DNA of 64,000 bases, taken from NCBI RefSeq assembly GCF_021412625.1, contig NZ_JAKCFI010000015.1, forward strand, positions 62,001 through 126,000. The letters run 5' to 3'. Under the pieces are notes generated by a model. The model saw only the letters and a program-made list of their open reading frames with translations. It had not been told where the DNA came from and ran no database searches. The translations under genes and the position numbers were made by a program. Numbering within the stretch: the first letter of the stretch is position 1; every line of letters begins with the position of its first letter. Source of the DNA: Myxococcus stipitatus (GTDB taxonomy: Bacteria; Myxococcota; Myxococcia; Myxococcales; Myxococcaceae). Shown here piece after piece: positions 30,301 to 37,886 of this stretch.

Positions 30301-30427
30301 GGGCAACGCGAAGTCGGGGTGTGACAACGCCGTCTCGCGGGCCTCGGGAGAGTGCATCCTCAATGGTGGCCCCGGGGGCCCCATGCAGAAGGACTTCACC
30401 CACCCGGACTACGGAGAGCTGGAGTAG
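27371..30427 (+). CDS. lipoprotein with GON-like, beta/gamma-crystallin-like and Vps62 domains
   Basis: A 1018-residue surface lipoprotein (lipobox ALSSAC, Cys 30). Residues 59 to about 235 match the GON domain of animal ADAMTS proteins: TCQDVKNQ, DGEYLLYYEGE, KAYCHGM, VEYLTLPE, NFSEYAAG. Residues 300-425 contain Greek-key motifs of the beta/gamma-crystallin kind (VTLYTDSGFRGTQHIF, VTVFTQPSFTGESREL). From about 540 to the end is a Vps62-type region: SVWRPAADNAQGYYSLGDVA, VIYWTFYDFNLGK, NHVGDWEHLTVRF, MSQHGK, YPDAAVHEY. Catalytic activity is unknown for all three. The combination is unusual in bacteria. A perfect 12-bp hairpin follows the stop. Confidence 0.78.
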   Translation: MSHPWQSTTSRKDSGRGVVLAGLVALSSACQPGPTSGEPTPPESPSESTQSLAALPKTCQDVKNQQYLTKDGEYLLYYEGERSKPWKAYCHGMAGTPVEYLTLPESHLFSNFSEYAAGDHSPGTTVRTIFHKLRIDPTTLRVRAWDKTFTTSTGQLTHGPTGATVTVMPYATAMACTGGDSGRATVDLRGTPFILPYAPFHVDGWARAGTTTREPGDQVATLTGGGACGWNGPTLTAWEDPLDGGILPLIYDVAAPTWKVAARVYPVGGSPTSGQALDLGWYDMHQLTVGNDAINAVRVPRGWKVTLYTDSGFRGTQHIFTRDTDLTGHVVNLQTSSIHVEAPVTVFTQPSFTGESRELRPGRYTLEQLGLTSATFRSLRIPEGFRVTLHEESFDYGRYQVLTQDTDLATGSYMDGRVAALFIESPSQRDTNVVYGHWQSSGGREVRHDGNRRLLLSGLGVEDEIVTIDLESAAGPVLFLSNGTDTPVAESVLISPTVARLTVAMRSTEGPPILIAGTSQPGKSGAFTVRANRGRLQYASYLEAKVVTGFHFIYDDRGTGAAGNLSVWRPAADNAQGYYSLGDVAMPSHGVAPRAGFVVKDKGYGGLLLRPKDYALVWSSEGTSGGLKGSFWQALPFDGYTCLGGIANNDFYKPPLDAMRCVRSDFAVQVASQRVWDDAGAKGSKSSVTLLETRSDAPQGLYTSTLNPVAGRYLPGMLLPPVWALNRSALDNPEFRGGFVDDYAVIQFAPRVWLHSDEQFLPSTTEYFLKHVKEVNGHLTTLQPLGPPGCDECADPPFLRGLHPSQTHVPVYAQLIPRTVAGTPTNITDVIYWTFYDFNLGKHVCIGGRIGDTCLGYWMQLGNHVGDWEHLTVRFVDGRPTQVTMSQHGKAPIFGYGGKHLPMMGLHPEAYSALGSHGLYPDAAVHEYMNLYNGDSLKDVTNRGTAWHTWDKPVVFPWQPQGTFKGSLSWLNITAGWGNAKSGCDNAVSRASGECILNGGPGGPMQKDFTHPDYGELE

Positions 30428-30439
30428 CCGCGCCGTGAG

Positions 30440-30476
30440 GGCCGGGCACGGAGCGCCGCGGAGCCCGTGCCCGGCC
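30440..30476 (+). terminator. perfect 12-bp stem-loop after the GON/Vps62 gene
   Basis: GGCCGGGCACGG (30440-30451) and CCGTGCCCGGCC (30465-30476) enclose a 13-nt loop that is itself GC-rich. It begins 13 nt after the stop codon. No T tract. Confidence 0.55.
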
Positions 30477-30558
30477 ACGCGGCCATCCCTCCAGGTGACT
30501 TGCGGACCGGGGCGAGGAGTGCGAAGCCACGGCCGCCCACCGCACCTGGAGAGAACCG

Positions 30559-31866
30559 ATGGAGTCGCTCACCTGTGGACACGTCGCCCCCGCCGCGGGA
30601 CGCGCCTGCCGCCACCTGCTGAGCGCTCCGGAGGCGCCGTACTCCCTCTTCTTCACGGGCCAGGGGGACGAACGCCACCTGGTGTGCGAGGACTGCGAGC
30701 GCGCGGAGGAGCCCGCCGCGCGCGCCGACAGCTCCCTCTGCCTCGCCTGTCTGCGGGCGCGAGAGGGGCGACCCTTCGGCCTCATCAGCCTCCACGGCAA
30801 GCCCGAGGCGCGCACCCGGCGGACCTCGCTGCGGTTCGAGCATCGGGACCATCCCCGTCCGGAGCTGGAGGGCACCACGCCCCGCGCCATCACCCCCATG
30901 GGCGCCGAGCCGCGCTCGCGCTGGCTCGCGGTGGACGCGCGAGGCGGGCTCCTCCAGCTCGACCTCGACGCGGGCACGACGACGCGCCTGGGCGCATTGC
31001 CTCCCGACTCCGTCCAGCTCGACGCCGACCTGGAGCTGCACGTCTCGGCCTGCGGTGGCTTCGCCGCCGTGGCGAACCGATATGGCTCGCGGGGCGTGGT
31101 CATCGCGTTGGGCACCGGCGCGGTGACGATGAAGCTGGAGCGCGGCGACTACCACGAGACCCGCTGCGTCTTCCCGCTCGCGTTCTTCGAGGACGGCGGG
31201 CACGCGCGGCTCGTTCACGGCACGCGCTGGAACCGGCTCGACATCTCCGACCCGGCCACCGGAGCGCTGCTCACGCCCCGGGACGACGAGCCCCCCGGTG
31301 AAGACACCGCGCCCGCGCACGCGCTCGACTACTTCCATTGTGGATTGACCGTCTCGCCGGACGGGCAGTGGCTCGCCGACGATGGCTGGGTCTGGCACCC
31401 GGTGGGCGTCCTCACGACGCTCTCGCTGCGCCGCTGGCTGCACGAGAACGTCTGGGAGTCCGAGGATGGGCCTTCGCGCCGGCAGCTCCGGGACATCCCC
31501 TACTTCTGGGATGGCCCCTGCTGCTTCGTCGACGCCAGGACCCTCGCCGTCTGGGGGCTCGGAAGCAACCCGGACCGCCTGCTCGACGCGGCGCTCCTCT
31601 TCGACGTGGAGAGCGGAGCGCTGCTGCGCTGGTTCCCCGGGCCTCGCGGCGCGCTGCGTGCCGATGGCCGCTTCCTGCTCGCCAGCGCGGTCGAGGGCGG
31701 CACGCAGGTCTGGGACTGGGAGACGGGAGAGCGACTCCACGAGGAGCCGGGCCTCGTCCCCACCTCGTGGCACCCGGCGGCCCGGTGCCTGCTCACCGTG
31801 CGCGACGATGGCTCGCTGCGCGAGAGCCGGCTCGTCCAACCCGAGCCCGGGTCGGGAGGCCCGTGA
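30559..31866 (+). CDS. WD40-like beta-propeller protein with Cys-rich N-terminus
   Basis: A 435-residue soluble protein. The first 70 residues hold several Cys and His (CGHVAP, CRHLL, CEDCE, CLACLR), suggesting a zinc-binding module. The rest shows repeated strand patterns typical of propeller blades: SRWLAVDARGGLLQLDLD, LTVSPDGQWLADDGWVW, RADGRFLLASAVEGGTQVWDWETGERL. There is no signal peptide. No exact family is recognised. A GGAGAG site lies about 6 nt ahead of the ATG. The stop codon sits in the loop of a perfect 10-bp hairpin. Confidence 0.6.
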   Translation: MESLTCGHVAPAAGRACRHLLSAPEAPYSLFFTGQGDERHLVCEDCERAEEPAARADSSLCLACLRAREGRPFGLISLHGKPEARTRRTSLRFEHRDHPRPELEGTTPRAITPMGAEPRSRWLAVDARGGLLQLDLDAGTTTRLGALPPDSVQLDADLELHVSACGGFAAVANRYGSRGVVIALGTGAVTMKLERGDYHETRCVFPLAFFEDGGHARLVHGTRWNRLDISDPATGALLTPRDDEPPGEDTAPAHALDYFHCGLTVSPDGQWLADDGWVWHPVGVLTTLSLRRWLHENVWESEDGPSRRQLRDIPYFWDGPCCFVDARTLAVWGLGSNPDRLLDAALLFDVESGALLRWFPGPRGALRADGRFLLASAVEGGTQVWDWETGERLHEEPGLVPTSWHPAARCLLTVRDDGSLRESRLVQPEPGSGGP

Positions 31867-31878
31867 CGCGGGCCTCCC
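31854..31878. terminator. stem-loop with the stop codon in its loop
   Basis: GGGAGGCCCG (31854-31863) and CGGGCCTCCC (31869-31878) form a perfect 10-bp stem; the 5-nt loop TGACG contains the TGA stop of the propeller gene. The converging EGF-repeat gene ends at 31941, so it may serve both strands. Confidence 0.6.
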
Positions 31879-31940
31879 CTCCTTCGCCCGGCGGATGACG
31901 CGCGGGAGTCCACCCACCTCCCACGCGTCACGGGCTCACG

Positions 31941-33617
31941 TCACTCCTCGTACGGCTCGAGGGTGATGGAGCCGACGTACGACGGGTGCAGCGGCGAGCA
32001 GGTGGCCCCCACCCTCACGTCGATGACGGTGCCGGTGAGCACGCGCTCCTGACCGTCGGGCAGCGTCACCCGGAGCGGGAAGGGCGCCTTGGCGTTGCCG
32101 CTCCCTGGCGTCCCCTCGAAGCTCGCCGTCTTGCGGCACAGGTCGTACGTGCCCATCGGCGGCTCGCCGTCGATGCTCCAGCCAGCGACCTCGAGGCCAC
32201 GGCCACTCGCGTCGGCGCCCTCGGTCGTGATGATGCCCTCGTCGCTGTAGTCGACGAGCAGCCCCGTGGGCGTGCGGACGATGAAGCCGCTGGAGGTGTT
32301 CTCCACCGAGGTCTCCGAGAACGCCAGGGGGCTCGCGCCGCTCGTGCAGACGCCCGCGGAGCAGGTCTTCCCCGTGCCGCAACGGTTGCCGCAGCAGCCG
32401 CAGTTCGTCCCGTCCGTGCTCGCGTTGACGCACAGGCCGCCGCACAGCACCAGCGGCGGCGGGCAGCTGCCAGGCACGCAGTCGAAGCCGCCCGCGCGGT
32501 TCACACAGCGCTGGCCGGGCTGGCACGTGTGCGTGCCGTTGGTGCACTCGTTGATGTCGTTGCAGGTACGGCCGTCACCCGAGTAGCCCGGCTTGCACGC
32601 GCAGGTGTAGCTGCCCTGCGTGTTCGAGCAGGTGGCGTTGACGGAGCAGGTCGCCGTGCCGTTGGTGCACTCGTTGATGTCGTTGCAGGTACGTCCGTTG
32701 CCCGAGTAGCCCGACTTGCACGTGCAGGTGTAGCTGCCCTGGGTGTTCGCGCAGGTGGCGTTGACGGAGCAGGTCGCGGTGCCATTGGTGCACTCGTTGA
32801 TGTCGGTGCACGTCTTGCCGTTGCCCGTGTAGCCCGCCTTGCATGTGCAGGTGTAGCTGCCCCGGGTGTTGGTGCAGGTGGCGTTGACGGAGCAGGTCGC
32901 GGTGCCGTTGGCGCACTCGTTGATGTCGGTGCAGACGCTGGGCTGGCCCTGGCAGGTGAAGCCGGGCTCCACCCTGCAGGTGGTGCCGGTACAGCCGTCC
33001 TTGGACACGCGGTTGCCGTCGTCACATCCCTCGCCGGCGGTCACCCGCCCGTCGCCACACAGGGGGCCCGTCGCCTCGACGGCATCCACCATGTAGACCC
33101 CCAGCACGACGCCCCGCAGACGCACGTACCGGTAGGGGGTGGTGCTGGAGTAGGGAACCAGGGTGGAGAAGGTGCCCGAGCCCAGATTGAGGAACTGCGC
33201 CTGACCGGTGGCGATGAGGCTCATGTCGGCGCGGAGGAACTCCACCGTCGCGACCAGCACCACGGTGAGGCCCTGGTAGTAGACGCGCAGGGGGCCCGTG
33301 CCCTCCTCGCCCGCGCCCATGTCGAGCACCAGTGAGCCTCCGAGCAGGGCCAGCATGGTGGCGACATTCCCATCCGGCGCCCCCACCGCGTTCTGCGGAT
33401 TGAGGACCGAGGAGACGCCTCCCGGCGCCACCGCGTCGGCATAGGGGTCCACCACCGCGAGTTCGGAGGGCGCGGCCTCTTCCTGCAAGCCCGCCTCGGA
33501 CTCGTCCACGGGTAGCCCGTCTTCTCCTTCAGGACTGACACCGCATGCGCCCAGGATGGACATCGCTACGACGGCGCTCAACCACCGCCATGCCGGGGCC
33601 ATTCGACTGACCTTCAT
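31941..33617 (-). CDS. lipoprotein with Myxococcus Cys-rich repeat and calcium-binding EGF-like repeats
   Basis: A 558-residue surface lipoprotein (lipobox LGAC). After an N-terminal beta-rich domain comes CGDGRVTAGEGCDDGN, the Myxococcus cysteine-rich repeat. It is followed by three near-identical 41-residue units and a diverged fourth, each opening DINEC. That pattern (D-I-N-E-C, six Cys, N-x-x-G-S-Y-T-C) is the calcium-binding EGF-like domain known mainly from animals. Then follows a Cys-knot-like CGCCGNRCGTGKTC segment and a C-terminal beta domain. Adhesion or matrix binding is plausible but unproven. The start at 33617 was taken because GGAG lies 6 nt upstream. Confidence 0.82.
   Translation of the reverse strand: MKVSRMAPAWRWLSAVVAMSILGACGVSPEGEDGLPVDESEAGLQEEAAPSELAVVDPYADAVAPGGVSSVLNPQNAVGAPDGNVATMLALLGGSLVLDMGAGEEGTGPLRVYYQGLTVVLVATVEFLRADMSLIATGQAQFLNLGSGTFSTLVPYSSTTPYRYVRLRGVVLGVYMVDAVEATGPLCGDGRVTAGEGCDDGNRVSKDGCTGTTCRVEPGFTCQGQPSVCTDINECANGTATCSVNATCTNTRGSYTCTCKAGYTGNGKTCTDINECTNGTATCSVNATCANTQGSYTCTCKSGYSGNGRTCNDINECTNGTATCSVNATCSNTQGSYTCACKPGYSGDGRTCNDINECTNGTHTCQPGQRCVNRAGGFDCVPGSCPPPLVLCGGLCVNASTDGTNCGCCGNRCGTGKTCSAGVCTSGASPLAFSETSVENTSSGFIVRTPTGLLVDYSDEGIITTEGADASGRGLEVAGWSIDGEPPMGTYDLCRKTASFEGTPGSGNAKAPFPLRVTLPDGQERVLTGTVIDVRVGATCSPLHPSYVGSITLEPYEE
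32559..32927 (-). repeat. three 123-bp tandem EGF-repeat units
   Basis: Three direct units of exactly 123 nt (41 residues) encode the EGF-like domains; stretches such as those for NGTATCSVNATC are repeated almost base for base. Such arrays can change copy number by recombination without frameshift. Confidence 0.85.
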
Positions 33618-34027
33618 GTTTTGCTCCATTCGTCTCGACGGATGTGACGACGGACCCATCTCTTGGGTTCAACGCGGTCCTCCGTCACGGTGCATGGAAT
33701 GCACGAAATTGATTTCGCGCTCGGCGCGGATTCGCTCGGACACGCGTCCACGTGAGCCAGCTGACAGGGATTGCGTCGCATGGCTTCGCGGAGGAAATCA
33801 GCCGACAGCACGCCCGGACAGGAAGGCAATCCCCGCAGGGGTTCGAGCCTTCGGAACACATCCGCGACACATGGGAAACCACGTAGCCCCTCGGTCAGCC
33901 GGTATCGTCTTCCAGGCCCGAAACCCTTGCGACGGTCGACACGAGGCACGCGCGACGCCCCACCCCGGTCGGGGTACGCGGGTGAAAACCGCGTCCTCGC
34001 GCGCACGGGAGGACTAAGGTCGCGCGC
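33618..34027. other. 410-nt divergent intergenic region
   Basis: No convincing gene is seen. Base composition is somewhat lower in G+C than the flanks. It contains the small palindrome GTGCAT-GGA-ATGCAC (33690-33704), about 75 nt upstream of the EGF-repeat lipoprotein start. The same half-sites in opposite order (ATGCAC-G-GTGCAT) fall on the first codons of the YhhN gene (34028-34040). Both divergent promoters should lie here. Confidence 0.4.
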
Positions 34028-34717
34028 ATGCACGGTGCATCGAGTGGCGCGACGAAGCTCCTCGCGGCGGTAGGCGCCGCTGGCGCGGTGGGATTCCTGC
34101 TCCAGTTGGACCCGCCCCCTCCGGGCTTCCGGATGGTGACCAAGGCGCTGCCGATGCTCTGCCTGCTCCTGTGGATGTGGCCGCCCCGGGCACGCTACGC
34201 CCGCTGGATATTCGCGGGCCTGGCCCTGTCGCTGCTGGGCGACCTCCTGCTGGAGGTCGGGCCGGGGTTCTTCCTGCCGGGGCTGGGCGCGTTCCTGCTC
34301 GCGCACCTGGGCTACACCGCCGCCTGCCTCCACGTGAGCCGCGCGGCGCGCCCCGCAAGGGCCCTGCCCTTCCTCGTGCTCGCCGTGGTCGCCAGTGTGC
34401 TGCTGCACCCGTGGCTGGGAGCGATGACGGTGCCCGTGACGCTCTACGTCGCCGTCATCTGCGCCATGGCCTGGCGCGCAGCGGCCCTCCTGGGGGACGC
34501 GCACGCGTCGCGCGCCCGGCAATGGACCGCCTTCGCGGGTGCGCTGCTCTTCGCCGCCAGCGACGGCGTGCTCGCCATCAAGCTCTTCGTGCGCCCCCTG
34601 CCCGGCGGCAGCTTCGTCATCATGGTGTTGTACTGGGCCGCCCAGCTCAGCATCGCCCTGTCGGCGCGCGAGCCCCGGCGACAACCGGCCCCTCCCCCAG
34701 CCACCACCACGGCGTGA
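34028..34717 (+). CDS. YhhN family membrane protein (lysoplasmalogenase-like)
   Basis: A 229-residue integral membrane protein with about seven to eight hydrophobic segments filling its length. Family landmarks are the early TKALPMLCLLLW, FAGLALSLLGDLLLEVG with the conserved GD, and near the end AGALLFAASDGVLAIKLF with the conserved SD. Characterised YhhN relatives (TMEM86B) hydrolyse the vinyl ether bond of lysoplasmalogens. Myxobacteria are among the few aerobic bacteria making plasmalogens, so this activity is sensible here, though inferred. It has no partner in an obvious operon. Confidence 0.85.
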   Translation: MHGASSGATKLLAAVGAAGAVGFLLQLDPPPPGFRMVTKALPMLCLLLWMWPPRARYARWIFAGLALSLLGDLLLEVGPGFFLPGLGAFLLAHLGYTAACLHVSRAARPARALPFLVLAVVASVLLHPWLGAMTVPVTLYVAVICAMAWRAAALLGDAHASRARQWTAFAGALLFAASDGVLAIKLFVRPLPGGSFVIMVLYWAAQLSIALSAREPRRQPAPPPATTTA

Positions 34718-34827
34718 GACAGCCCCGCCCCCGTTGCGGGAAAATGAGACGCGTCACCGATTAACTCTCCTACATGGCTCAGCTGTATAATCCTGGATTC
34801 CTCACCCAGAACACCAGGAGGTTCACC

Positions 34828-35097
34828 ATGTGGCGGACGCTTTGTGTCGTGGCGTTGTGCACGCTCGGGCTCACGGCTTGCGGTTCCGAGCCCCAGCAGA
34901 TGGACGGCGAGCTCAGGAGCGTCGAGCAGGGGCTGGCGTGTGAATACCCGACGGGCGCCTGTCCGGGCTCGACGGTGTGCGCCTGGGAGGTGGAGCTCTG
35001 TCGGCCCGCATGCGTCAACGGTGGGTGTGCCATCAGCAACCAGATCTGCTGCACGCAGCCCACCGGCGCGCCGTACTGCAACACCTTCTGCTTCTGA
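34828..35097 (+). CDS. small Cys-rich lipoprotein
   Basis: An 89-residue protein with a lipoprotein leader (GLTAC, Cys 18), a short polar linker ending VEQGLA, and a compact domain with ten Cys in about 50 residues (for example CPGSTVCAWEVELC and ISNQICC). This suggests a disulfide-stabilised peptide released or displayed outside the cell. A textbook AGGAGG site lies 6 nt before the ATG. The linker motif recurs in the small lipoproteins at 37563, 54021 and 62578. Function unknown; signalling, toxin or inhibitor roles are all possible. Confidence 0.75.
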   Translation: MWRTLCVVALCTLGLTACGSEPQQMDGELRSVEQGLACEYPTGACPGSTVCAWEVELCRPACVNGGCAISNQICCTQPTGAPYCNTFCF

Positions 35098-35185
35098 TTC
35101 GACCTTCGCCTTCGATGTGAACCGCGGCGGCGCTCGCGGCGTGTGGGACGGTCACTCGCCGCGAGCCTCGCGCGCCCCGCCGCGA

Positions 35186-35614
35186 CTACACCTTGCCGGG
35201 CTTTTCGCCGAGCCGCTTCGCTCGCTCCTCGGCCTCGCCCGGCACGTCGAACTCCGTCGGGTCGAACAGCGGCCGGAGCTCGACCTCCACCTCCGCGCCT
35301 TCTGGCACGAGGAGGTTGAACGGCGCGCGCCTGGCCCACTCGATGGCCTCGGCGAACGTCTTGACTTCGATCAGGCTGTAGCCGGCGACCACCTCCTTGG
35401 CTTCGGCGAACGGGCCATCGATCACCTTGCACGTGCTCCGGGTGTACCGCACGCGCGCGCCGCGACTCATCGGCGTGAGGCCGGCGAGATCGAGCAGCAC
35501 GCCGGCCTTCCGCAGCTCCTCGTTGAAGTCGTGCATCGCGACCAGCGCCTCGTCGGTCGGCTTCTGGCCCGCTTCGGTCTGCTCGGTCGCCTTCACCAGC
35601 ATCATGACCATCAT
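35186..35614 (-). CDS. YCII/DGPF domain protein
   Basis: A 142-residue ferredoxin-like protein of the YCII-related (DGPF) family. The diagnostic VIDGPFAEAKEVVAGYSLIEVKTFAEAIEWARRAP block is central, and the N-terminus MLVKATEQTEAG is typical. Family members often sit beside ECF sigma factors and are of unproven function. The start at 35614 gives MMVMMLVKA with a GGAG site 8 nt upstream; the next Met codon is also possible. It is divergent from the FAD monooxygenase at 36010 with a 395-nt gap. No sigma factor gene is adjacent. Confidence 0.85.
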   Translation of the reverse strand: MMVMMLVKATEQTEAGQKPTDEALVAMHDFNEELRKAGVLLDLAGLTPMSRGARVRYTRSTCKVIDGPFAEAKEVVAGYSLIEVKTFAEAIEWARRAPFNLLVPEGAEVEVELRPLFDPTEFDVPGEAEERAKRLGEKPGKV

Positions 35615-36009
35615 CGCGTGTCTCCGGGGTGGCTCGGTGGGTGTCTCCGAGGCGACGAGGGGCGCGCGGCCGGATCGACAACCGCGATGCGGATTCTTCG
35701 CGCGAGCCAGGGAGGACGTAACGCGCGGGGTCTGCTCGGGCGTCAACCTCCCCCACCCCGTTTCGCCCCCACGAGCGGCGAAGCGCTCCGCGCACAGGCC
35801 TCGGGCCGGGCGGCCCACACACATGGCCACCTGGGCCTACCTGGAGAGGTAACGGGGGGAGATGGAGGCGAGCACCGGGCCTCGCCACGCGCGGGTCAGG
35901 CGTGCCCGCTCTCCACTGTCAGCAGATGCCAGACCCCGGGTGTTGCCGCAAGCCCCCCCGGTCGTGCTCCACCATCGCCCGTTTCGCTCGAAGAACGGGA
36001 GGCCGAAAG
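35615..36009. other. 395-nt divergent intergenic region
   Basis: No gene is supported here. A nested palindrome lies at its right end (35978-35999). The remainder shows no clear promoter hexamers or repeats by eye. It must contain the divergent promoters of the YCII and monooxygenase genes. Confidence 0.4.
35978..35999 (+). promoter_or_regulatory. palindrome overlapping the ribosome site of the FAD monooxygenase
   Basis: CCCGTT (35978-35983) pairs with AACGGG (35994-35999), and TTCG/CGAA (35983-35992) pairs inside. The right arm runs into the GGGAGG ribosome site just ahead of the ATG at 36010. It could be an operator or an RNA hairpin masking that site. Confidence 0.4.
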
Positions 36010-37482
36010 ATGCACACGGACGTGGTGACACAGCACGCGGTGGTGATTGCCGGAGGGGGCCCGACCGGGCTGATGCTGGCGGCGGAGCTGGCGTTGGCGC
36101 AGGTGGACGTGGCCATCGTCGAGCGGCGCGCCAGTCAGGAGGTCGTCGGCTCGCGTTCGCGCGGCCTGCACGCGCGCAGCCTGGAGGTGCTCGATCAGCG
36201 CGGGGTCGTCGAGCGCTTCGTCTCGCAAGGGCAGCCGGTCCAGAACGTCGCGTTCGGGCAGGCGCACCTGGACCTCAGCGACTTCCCGTCGCGCCACCCC
36301 CATGGGCTCGCCCTCTCGCAGGAGCGCTTCGAGCGCATCCTGGCGGAGTGGGTGGGCGAGCTGTCGGTGCCCATCTACCGTGGGCGCGAGGTGACGGGGT
36401 TCGCGCAGGACGACACGGGCGTCGACGTCGCGCTGTCCGACGGCCACGCGTTGAGGGCGAGGTACCTCGTCGGGTGCGACGGAGGTCGCAGCCTCGTCCG
36501 CAAGGCGGCGGGCATCGAGTTCCCGGGGTGGGACGCGTCGATCAGCTACCTCATCGCCGAGGTCGAGATGACCGGAGCACCGGCGTTCGGCATCCGCCGG
36601 GACGAGAAGGGCACCTACGCCATGGGCAAGCTGGAGGACGGCTGCGTGGGCGTCGTGCTGAGAGAGGAGCGGGTCGGCATGGGCGACGCGCCGACCCTCG
36701 AGGCGCTGCGCGAGGGGCTCGTCGCGCTCTACGGGACGGACTACGGCCTGCGCGGCGCCAGGTACCTCTCGAGGTTCACCGACATGACGCGGCAGGCGGC
36801 GTCCTACCGGGACCGGCGGGTGCTCCTGGCCGGCGACGCGGCCCACGTGCACTCGCCCATGGGCGGACAGGGGCTCAACCTGGGCGTGCAGGATGCCGTG
36901 AACCTGGGGTGGAAGCTGGCCCAGGTCGTGCGCGGCGTCTCGCCGGAGAACCTGCTCGACACCTACCAGGCCGAACGGCACCCCGTCGCGGCCCGCGCGC
37001 TGCGGAAGACCATGGCGCAGACCGCGCTGAGCCGCGGTGACGCGCGAATGGACGCCGTGCGCGAGACGCTGGCCGAGTTGCTGCGGATGGACGCACCACG
37101 CAAGCAATACGCGGCGATGATGTCGGGGCTGGACATCCACTACGACCTGGGAAACGGACACCCGCTGCTCGGGCGCCGCATGCCGGACCTCGACCTGGAC
37201 ACCACCGACGGCCCCCGGCGCGTGTTCCACCTGATGCACGACGCGAGGCCGGTGCTGCTCGACCTGAGCGAGCGCGGCGCTCTCGACGTCACGCCCTGGG
37301 CGGACCGGGTTCGACGGGTCGCTGCTCGCTACACGGGGGAATGGGAGCTCCCGGTGCTCGGCGCCGTCACGGCGCCCACCGCGGCGCTGATTCGACCAGA
37401 CGGACACGTCGCATGGGTCGGAGAGGGCTCGGACCAGGGTCTGCGTGAGGCCCTGACCCGATGGTTCGGGTCTCCGCTTTGA
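36010..37482 (+). CDS. FAD-dependent aromatic monooxygenase (PheA/TfdB family)
   Basis: A 490-residue flavoprotein hydroxylase. The dinucleotide-binding motif GGGPTGLMLAAELA is at residues 15-28, the NADPH-associated DG motif is in LVGCDGGRSLVRKAAG, and the FAD ribityl motif is GDAAHVHSPMGGQGLNLG. The C-terminal thioredoxin-like region (VFHLMHDARPVLLDLS..HVAWVGEG) is typical of group A hydroxylases acting on phenols, polyketides or rifamycin-like antibiotics. The start at 36010 has GGGAGG 7 nt upstream. No biosynthetic cluster surrounds it, so detoxification is as likely as synthesis. Confidence 0.9.
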   Translation: MHTDVVTQHAVVIAGGGPTGLMLAAELALAQVDVAIVERRASQEVVGSRSRGLHARSLEVLDQRGVVERFVSQGQPVQNVAFGQAHLDLSDFPSRHPHGLALSQERFERILAEWVGELSVPIYRGREVTGFAQDDTGVDVALSDGHALRARYLVGCDGGRSLVRKAAGIEFPGWDASISYLIAEVEMTGAPAFGIRRDEKGTYAMGKLEDGCVGVVLREERVGMGDAPTLEALREGLVALYGTDYGLRGARYLSRFTDMTRQAASYRDRRVLLAGDAAHVHSPMGGQGLNLGVQDAVNLGWKLAQVVRGVSPENLLDTYQAERHPVAARALRKTMAQTALSRGDARMDAVRETLAELLRMDAPRKQYAAMMSGLDIHYDLGNGHPLLGRRMPDLDLDTTDGPRRVFHLMHDARPVLLDLSERGALDVTPWADRVRRVAARYTGEWELPVLGAVTAPTAALIRPDGHVAWVGEGSDQGLREALTRWFGSPL

Positions 37483-37562
37483 CTGGAATCATCGGCCTTC
37501 CATACCCTTTGGCTCGTTCCATCCAAGCAAGGTCTCATCATCGCGTCCCTGGGAGGTCCGAC

Positions 37563-37826
37563 ATGAAGCGGGTGTCTGTCAAAGGCGGTCTGCTTTGCGC
37601 TGTCTTGATGCTCACGGCTTGCGGCGGCGTCGACACCGGCGTGGAGCTGGAGCAACCCCTCCCGGACGAGACGATCCGCCAGGAGAGCGAGCTCGCCAAC
37701 TGCATCTTCTATGTCTGCCCCGCCACCGGGAAGCGCTACGGCGGAACGACGGATTACGCCGCGAGGCACCTGTGTGAGCTGCGCTGCGGGGACTTCTGTA
37801 CGTTCGACGGGAACGACTGCGCGTAG
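37563..37826 (+). CDS. small Cys-rich lipoprotein
   Basis: An 87-residue lipoprotein (leader ends LMLTAC, Cys 20). A linker ending RQESELAN precedes a domain with seven Cys (CIFYVCPATGK, HLCELRCGDFCTFDGNDC). The GGGAGG site is 6 nt before the ATG. The CELRCGDFC core could form a disulfide-bonded hairpin. It shares its layout (leader, about 30-residue acidic linker, E-x-x-L motif, Cys-rich end) with three other small genes in the window. The role is unknown. Confidence 0.75.
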   Translation: MKRVSVKGGLLCAVLMLTACGGVDTGVELEQPLPDETIRQESELANCIFYVCPATGKRYGGTTDYAARHLCELRCGDFCTFDGNDCA

Positions 37827-37886
37827 CACGTGAGACATTGGGCGCGCGGCGTCTCCCGAGCGTCCGGTGTCACCCGGCGCCCGAGC

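Noticed and set aside
27131-30478. Very long minus-strand frame (over 1100 codons) opposite the GON/Vps62 gene
   Set aside because: No domain pattern and abnormal composition; a by-product of high third-position GC on the other strand.
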